Positions 58,139-64,000 of a stretch of DNA of 64,000 bases are shown piece after piece. The DNA comes from Imbricaverruca yamaguchii. Its lineage: Eukaryota; Arthropoda; Thecostraca; Neoverrucidae. The stretch's first letter is position 1. Each line of letters begins with the position of its first letter. The position numbers were made by a program, and so were the translations under genes. The notes beneath the pieces were generated by a model. The model did not search any database. It was not told the origin of the DNA and saw nothing but the letters and a program-made list of their open reading frames with translations. Location of the stretch: assembly GCA_034440575.1 (NCBI GenBank), contig JAOTOL010001309.1:146001-210000 (forward strand), in the 5' to 3' direction.

Positions 58139-60202
58139 TGGGCTTCAAAAGAAGGAGTGACGTTTACGAATATAATTCAAAATGAGTTCTTTCATATATC
58201 CTGACCTGACTTCGAAGATCATCTCTGTTTCATGTGAGTTATTGCGAGCAAGTGCGAACCTTGTGAGAGTCCTATCCCGTAAATACATAAAGAAAGGTTA
58301 ATCCGAACGACCTGACCTGACTCGGCTTAGGCCGACCTGACCGTCACACTTTTGAAACAGCAGTAGCTTATTTTGTGTTGAAGCGTTTCAAGATGTAATT
58401 CATTGACACTGAGTTAGACCTACCTTTGTTTCCATTTTACTCATTTTGTTTGCATATTACCTACCGGAGCCGGAGAGCATTGCAGTCAGTACGCATACGC
58501 ACGCTCTTGCCAGCTGACAGCTTAACACGCGTTCGGTACCATGTTCGTCGACTGAGGAAGTGGATGGGTGGTTTGTGGCCCATTGCTGGTAGAAAATCGG
58601 ACACTTTTGGAGGGTGGCTGTGAGTGGAATAGTTTTGTCACAAATGCCAGAGGTATATGGCTCGATGAGGGCCACAGGGACCAATCTGGGTTAAGCCTGT
58701 AGAGGAAAGATGCTATGCGAACAAAGAGACTGTGGCCCCTAAGGAAGGTCCCATGCTAAATTATTGAAAAGCTATCAATTTCATTGTGTTGCGATGTACT
58801 TAAGCATCACATGCCGAAAGCCGGCTCGGAATTCACTGTCATGCACACCCGTTACTAACATCATTCCCCATTTATAAACAGTAAGACAAGAAGATCTAGA
58901 GCCTAGTGGGTATGGCAAATTCTGTTCGCCGTATTATGTGTTAATTTGATATATTTATATTCTGCGGTTCTGTATCGAAGTGCTTGTGGAAGTGATTGTT
59001 TTAAGTTTGAACTTGGAGTTAAAGTATGTTTTCAGAGACATAATCTGAAGCAGTGCTTTAATTCCCACTAATCCTTAGCGTGCGAGAACATCATTCTGCC
59101 AAATGTAGGTCTGCTGTTGTGACTTGTGCAAAAGATCATGCGCGATGCAGTTAACATGTAGGTTGGCCATGTGCTTAATTTGGTACCTTATACACGATGT
59201 GGTTGGCATATAGCTGACCTATTGGGTCCAATGTGTTTCATATGCTACTGTCAGGGTACCATGGCCCATCAATGTTATGATTTAAGGTCAATTGTGTTCT
59301 AAATATTTTCCGTTTACCCGATGAGGGACATTTCATTTAACCACGGGAGTTACACACCGTTATACGTGGAGGCTATCCCATCCTGGATTATCAATTTTAA
59401 TTTTCAACTTTGAGCCTTCGATTTAAGGGAGATAAACGGTGGGTGTCGAAATAGTCTCTCTTTCTCCCACATATTGTTAGCGTCCAAATGCCGCAGCCGA
59501 CGGCCCTTAATGAACCGAGTTATTTTTTGTGACATTCTTTTGCACCCAGTTGTGTACTATGCTGGTTGTGAAATGAAGTTGCTGATTTATCTACGCTCTT
59601 TAACTTCTAATGCCTTGCGCGGGGATTATGTCCGTGCAATAGCTGACATCCCTACAGACTTTATACACTTCCATTGAACAGTGAGCGAAGAACAGTTCGG
59701 AGCTTTTAGAACTTCGACTAGCTGCTGGCTTTTTGCCTCCAGGTACTGCCTGGGGAGTATGTTCCGTTCTCCAAAGTGACGTCAAAGTGGATTACTACGC
59801 CTGGAAGGCTTTTAGGGTTGACATAGATCGAGAGAATGTGCCTCCACGGTCCATTTGGAGACGGGGCGTCGCGCTGTGTTTGTGCTGGGAGTGCTTTTTG
59901 ACCATAGTCATTTCTCTTTTTTTCTGGATGAGGGTGGAGGGTGGGTGGACATCAGCTAGGTTTATGTTATACACCGTAGTTTGCGCGCAGTTTTTATTTG
60001 TTCTTACCACTGTTGTGGGTACTTGTTTTATATCTGCAGCTTTTCGATCATGCGATCTGACCATCACGACAGTCGAGATTGTTGACAGCACAATAACGCC
60101 ACTGTTACCCTTTTCACTCGTCCTTGTTAGATCTCGTGCATTTCTCTCCTCCAATGGCGTACTAATGCACACGTCATCCGCATCTTTCTTAACTGAGACA
60201 AC

Positions 60203-60238
60203 CTACCGTATGGCCAATGGAGTCGATGCGCCGTAAAA
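60203..60238 (+). repeat. LINE-type 3' tail directly before another LINE copy
   Basis: 'accgtatggccaatggagtc' followed by 'gatgcgccgtaaaata' matches the family tail. The next LINE copy begins within a few bases, so one insertion abuts another. Confidence 0.6.
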
Positions 60239-61479
60239 TATTGCTGTTTTGTTGATGACTGTACCTCTGTAGCCAACAAACGCATCCTGAACACTTCACC
60301 GATTCCTTGCGGATTGCCACGGGAGCATTCTGCACATCCCGACTGTGAGCCTGTCGGTAGATGCTCACGAACCACCGCTCCCCTTGAGAAGAGGGAGGCT
60401 TGTACTGCGCTACTCGTGTAGTGCAGGGTGAAACAACTCCCTGAGAAGCAGGGCTTACCAAGCCCTGCTTTTGAGGCCTGTGCGGACGATCTTCTGTGGG
60501 AGTCGTGCCCACGTTCTGCCTCCCTTCTGTGTGCAGTCGCGCGAACTGCCGGATAAAAATAGGATTAGGATGCGCTGCATTACGAAAATGGAACCACTTT
60601 CGATCCCACCTTGGGAATTGATGCAGCCCTCTGTCGACACAATTATATCAGATACCCGGAAGGAAGAGACCGTCCCCGAGGTATTCCGGCTAAAAGCACC
60701 ATAACACCTCGACAACTACTCAGCATGTTCTGCTGCATACATACGGCGGCTCAAAGACTGATGATAGCATGGACTGCTTTTGCGTGCGAGTCTGCGACCA
60801 GGTCGTTTATGTTTCCTCCTTACTCCTCGGTCTACATGGCCGAACTTTTAGCAATCATGAAAGCTTTATCGTAGTAGGAAGTGACGATAAACGTATTATA
60901 ATGTCATACTCGCAAACTAGCCTTATCGCAATAAAAACGTTTTATCGGCATGATCTAACCGCACAGGGCGTTTTATTGCGTTTACCCAAGCTTAATGGAG
61001 CGGGTAGAATTGGAACACTATTAGATACCTAGTCATGTAGGAATAGTGGGGAACGAGATGGCTGACGAATGAGCTGGCAGCAAAACGTGCCTTCTGTAGC
61101 CGATGCACTCGTGCACTGTTTCTTCCCGCCACACATCAGCCAAACAATTCACGATTTTTTACATGACAAATGACAAAAAGCCTGGGCATTATCGGGTGAA
61201 ACCAAGCCGAGAAACACAAAACCAAGACTGAGGACCAAGGAATCAGCATCCACAAATTTACGATAGGAGGTGATGCTTCCCAGGATGCGGATAAGTCACA
61301 CCTATGCCACGCACGGGTACCTTCTACGGAACGAGGACAAACTAACATGCACTCGTTGTGATACCACACTGACAGTCAGGCACGATCTTCTCGTTTACTC
61401 CCGGTTCTCAGCATCCTCTGACGACAGATGTCCACGCTTACGATGACTGATCTTTTATATATGAATCCCTTATGGTTCA

Positions 61480-61638
61480 GCGGTTATTGATTTTACGACA
61501 CTTCGACCGTTGAGCCATTTAGCGTCGCCAACCTCTCACGCCGATTGGTTGCTGGCGAAGAGTAGCTACAGGTGAGACTTGAACCCATAATCTTTCGATT
61601 GTGAGACGAGCAACTTACCCCTAGACTACTCGTCCCCT
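61480..61638 (-). mobile_element. tRNA-derived SINE with perfect 13-bp target duplication
   Basis: Read on the minus strand it has 'gtagtctaggggtaagttgc' (A box), 'gggttcaagtctcacctgt' (B box), 'gcaaccaatcggcgtgagag' and the tail 'gtcgtaaaatcaataac'. The 13-base repeat 'cccttatggttca' lies at both ends (61467-61479 and 61639-61651). It is inserted into the decayed LINE near its ORF2 end. Confidence 0.88.
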
Positions 61639-61666
61639 CCCTTATGGTTCAAACCGGACGAGTGTT

Positions 61667-61800
61667 CCAGCTTCTCGCGCAGCTGTGGTTTGCTGGTCTA
61701 CCCGCAGCTGTGGTTTGGTGGTCTACCCGCAGCTGTGGTTTGCTGTTGTCTACCCGCAGCTGTGGTTTGCTGTTGTCTACCCGCAGCTGTGGTTTGCTGC
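61667..61800. repeat. 25-28-bp tandem repeat
   Basis: Five copies of 'cagctgtggtttgctg' joined by 'gtctacccg' lie in the 3' part of the decayed LINE, where the other copy at 46.0 kb has different tandem repeats. Confidence 0.88.
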
Positions 61801-61975
61801 ACGATTGGACCACCACGGGTTTGACAATACGTTACATATTACGTCGTCTCGACAAGTTTCCGCTTAAATAGTTTGGTAAGACTGACAATGTTATGAGCGC
61901 TGCATGACCACTGCGGTCGATGCGCCCCTAAAACTCCAATAACTGACTAACCAACGATGCGCCGTAAAGCTCAAA

Positions 61976-64000
61976 TGATTTGCTTGCGCCACTGGTCCTA
62001 AATCCCCGACGGGTAGAAATTACAATGCGACGTCATGACACGCCTATGACACAATACCGTACCAAATGTCGAGAAAACCAACGAAGCAGACTGTGGCAGC
62101 TGCAAGCCACATGCCTGATCATTTGTCACATTTCGGAGATGATTCTAGGCCATATTTTCCTCACATGGCGACAGGGTGAGACATCCACCGCCGACACGGA
62201 ATTCCCATGCACCGTTATTTCCGGCATGTCTATTTGTATTACCGTTCCCCTTTTCAACTGTTCTAACTGTTCAACTGAACCTCATGACTGGGGCACCGGG
62301 TTCAGACCTGCGCAACATTTTCCAGTGATGTTCGGATCAGAATATGTGCCACGAAACAAACACCACCAATAATTTAAAAAAATGGTATTCTCGGATACTA
62401 CTGTATGGCAGGCGACGGGACATAATATACCACGCATCGCTTATGGATTTTCCTGCAAGGTTTTGGTTGGGATCCAGGACCATAGATCCATGTATGGAAG
62501 AATAATTTTTGCGTCACGGTCATGAACTTAGTTCCGATAGTGAATCAGCTTCTAATCTACGCTCCTGGCGTTATTCTTATCGAAGTAGTTGTGATCTCAA
62601 ATCACGATTTTCTGTGAACGGCTATGGGAATTAACGCCCTAAGCTCATCTTGTCTAGGATGCCAAGGGACCAGGAATTTTATTTTTCGGTGATTGAAGAT
62701 GTCTGTTTTGTCAGGGCATCCTTTACCCAGGCCGTTGCCAAAACGAAGCGCGAGAAAATTGTATGGGATGGGCGAAATTAACTGTCCGCTCCGTGCCCAA
62801 ATTTGCTTTATCTCCAATGTCGACGTCGTTTCTACACATTTCGCCCGGTGATTCAAATTTATACATGTGCTATTTTCGAAAGAACTACTGGTTGTTTTCC
62901 AAACAGAGAACCAGTCGAACTCTTTTTTTGTCAATATTACGCTCGAGCTTCTGAAAATCGTGCGCCTCTTTGGTGGTGCCGATCTTCTGAGTGGAGGGTT
63001 GTCGTTGCGGTGATGGCAATGCAGGTGCATCGACATGCCACAATGTATCTCATCGAAACGGATGTGCTCGCGTGCACCGTTTCCTACCGCTTATTTGTCG
63101 TTAGCGAAAACATCTTCGCTCGCTAGTTCACACGGACACAACCACCCTGTGGTTGTATTTTTTTTCTTCAGGCCTAAATCCGGTGTGTACGTGTCTGTGT
63201 GCTACATGGTTTTTAGAGTGTATATTTGTATGCCACTAAAGACTGGCTGCTTCATATTCCACCAGAACAAGGATGCAATAGCTAATCTATCGTTTCATAG
63301 TGGAGTATGATCCCGAGACCCCAGCAACCGGGCCTCAGAGAATAACAGGTTAACCCTCTGGAGCACATTTTTGTGCCTATCAAAGTTAACGGCTGGTCTG
63401 TCACATTGTGTCTACCTAGCTTTGCTGGACATAGCATGTCCAGCACGTAAATTTAGAAAATATGATAATCTAAATTTGTCACGTCCCTTAACATGCATGA
63501 AATGGTACACCCTTCATATAACAACACTTGGGATGAACTAATTTTGATGTGTATAATATTCCACAAAATCCAAGCATGATCTGTTCCTCCAGCATTTGCA
63601 TCGTCCCATGTTGTTTGCCATCGCTGGTTACCTCACACTGACAACAATTTTCCTCATCGCTTCTACATTACACGTCGCTCTTTGATACTGCAATTCGTTG
63701 TTGCACATCGACACGGCGCCATTTTCCCGTCGTAATACGGCGGTGTCGAGCGTCAATAGGCTTGCTCCCCGACCAATTCTAGTGGCGTAATCGTACGCCG
63801 TTCTATCCGGACCAGAGTCCTGAAATTCCGAATTTTGTGTGGAGATTCATGCTTCATTACAACTCGTGATATAACTTTTTTCCTGTTTAACATTAGGCGC
63901 CACTTTTGCCTTTTTATTACACGTTATGAGTGGCATTTGGGTCTTTAAGAGCATGTATGGCTTCTCGCAGCAGCACTGCCGATTGGCAAGGGCAGCAGAT
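61976..64000. other. Unassigned stretch to the window end
   Basis: No gene or named element was recognised. Open frames of up to 144 codons exist (for example 62602-63036 on the minus strand) but without known motifs or mutual support. Confidence 0.35.

Larger units (their letters stand above)
57301..60204. other. Unassigned stretch
   Basis: Apart from the inverted repeat at 57.5 kb and the LINE-type tail at 58.1 kb, I find no gene, exon or element. The 167-codon frame at 59733-60236 ends inside a LINE tail and is not recognised. Confidence 0.35.
60240..61975 (+). mobile_element. I-group LINE copy, 5'-truncated and decayed
   Basis: It starts in the reverse transcriptase C-terminus, with codons similar to 'HTAIRIATGAFRTSPTVSLL' of the 39.6-kb element. 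RNase H remnants follow near 60.75-61.07 kb, with recognisable SQTSLIAIKTFY and 'pgHvGivGNEmAD'-like codons. The Cys/His end is near 61.35 kb. The copy is split by a SINE (61480-61638) and ends in the family tail 'gcgctgcatgaccactgcgg' ... 'aataactgactaaccaac' at about 61.95 kb. Stops and frameshifts are frequent, so this copy is much older than the one at 39.6 kb. Confidence 0.75.

Noticed and set aside
59733..60236. 167-codon plus-strand membrane-like frame
   Set aside because: It ends within a LINE 3' tail and has no recognised motif, so it is probably a chance frame over non-coding DNA.

Overview
The window looks like nuclear DNA from an arthropod: repeat-rich, with short spliced exons, long introns and GT-AG splice sites. 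There is no bacterial-style operon structure, rRNA, CRISPR array or convincing stand-alone tRNA gene. The arthropod call rests on a probable chitin-binding cuticular protein gene, short GGTTAG-type runs and the kinds of retroelements present. I cannot name the species; a crustacean or chelicerate would fit, but this is inference.

Host genes. Three split genes can be supported. (1) A minus-strand gene at 0.84-2.3 kb has an exon with a signal-peptide-like start and a cuticle-type chitin-binding core, plus a phase-compatible terminal exon. (2) A minus-strand GET1/WRB homologue (ER receptor for tail-anchored protein insertion) spans 31.0-34.2 kb. Three exons are recognised and one short middle exon is not found. 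(3) A plus-strand zeta-crystallin-type quinone oxidoreductase (CRYZ-like) has four exons between 47.2 and 52.24 kb whose splice phases agree; its C-terminal exons were not found. The introns of (2) and (3) are large, and those of (3) are loaded with transposable elements.

Mobile elements. At 4.5-8.2 kb lies a nearly full-length CR1-type LINE (esterase ORF1, endonuclease, reverse transcriptase), with 5'-truncated relatives at 16.6-17.1 kb (minus) and 38.5-38.9 kb (plus). At 39.6-46.3 kb lies a nearly intact I-group LINE with three CCHC knuckles, endonuclease, reverse transcriptase and RNase H. It is flanked by an unusually long direct repeat (390 and 405 bp) that looks like a target-site duplication. 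Related copies lie at 17.1-20.2 kb (minus, internally deleted) and 60.2-62.0 kb (plus, decayed). A different RNase H LINE fragment is at 54.6-55.2 kb, and a gag-protease fragment of an LTR-type element is at 56.2-57.3 kb. Several tRNA-derived SINEs are present. One family ends with a tail resembling the 3' end of the I-group LINE, which suggests LINE-driven mobilisation. A TIR-bearing non-autonomous DNA transposon sits in intron 1 of the CRYZ-like gene.

Tandem repeats. Arrays with units of 55 bp (9.4-10.6 kb), 36 bp (11.8-12.5 kb), 19/38 bp (25.1-25.6 kb), about 40 bp (47.9-48.3 kb), 45 bp (55.4-55.6 kb) and others explain many of the long but meaningless open frames. CA/TA/GT microsatellites occur at 16.1, 16.5 and 24.2 kb.

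Two regions deserve attention beyond ordinary repeats. One is a CpG-poor block at about 31.4-36.2 kb, interrupted by a CpG-normal island at the predicted GET1 promoter. The other is a cluster of short coding-like frames at 36.6-38.4 kb, broken by a SINE insertion, whose origin I could not identify.
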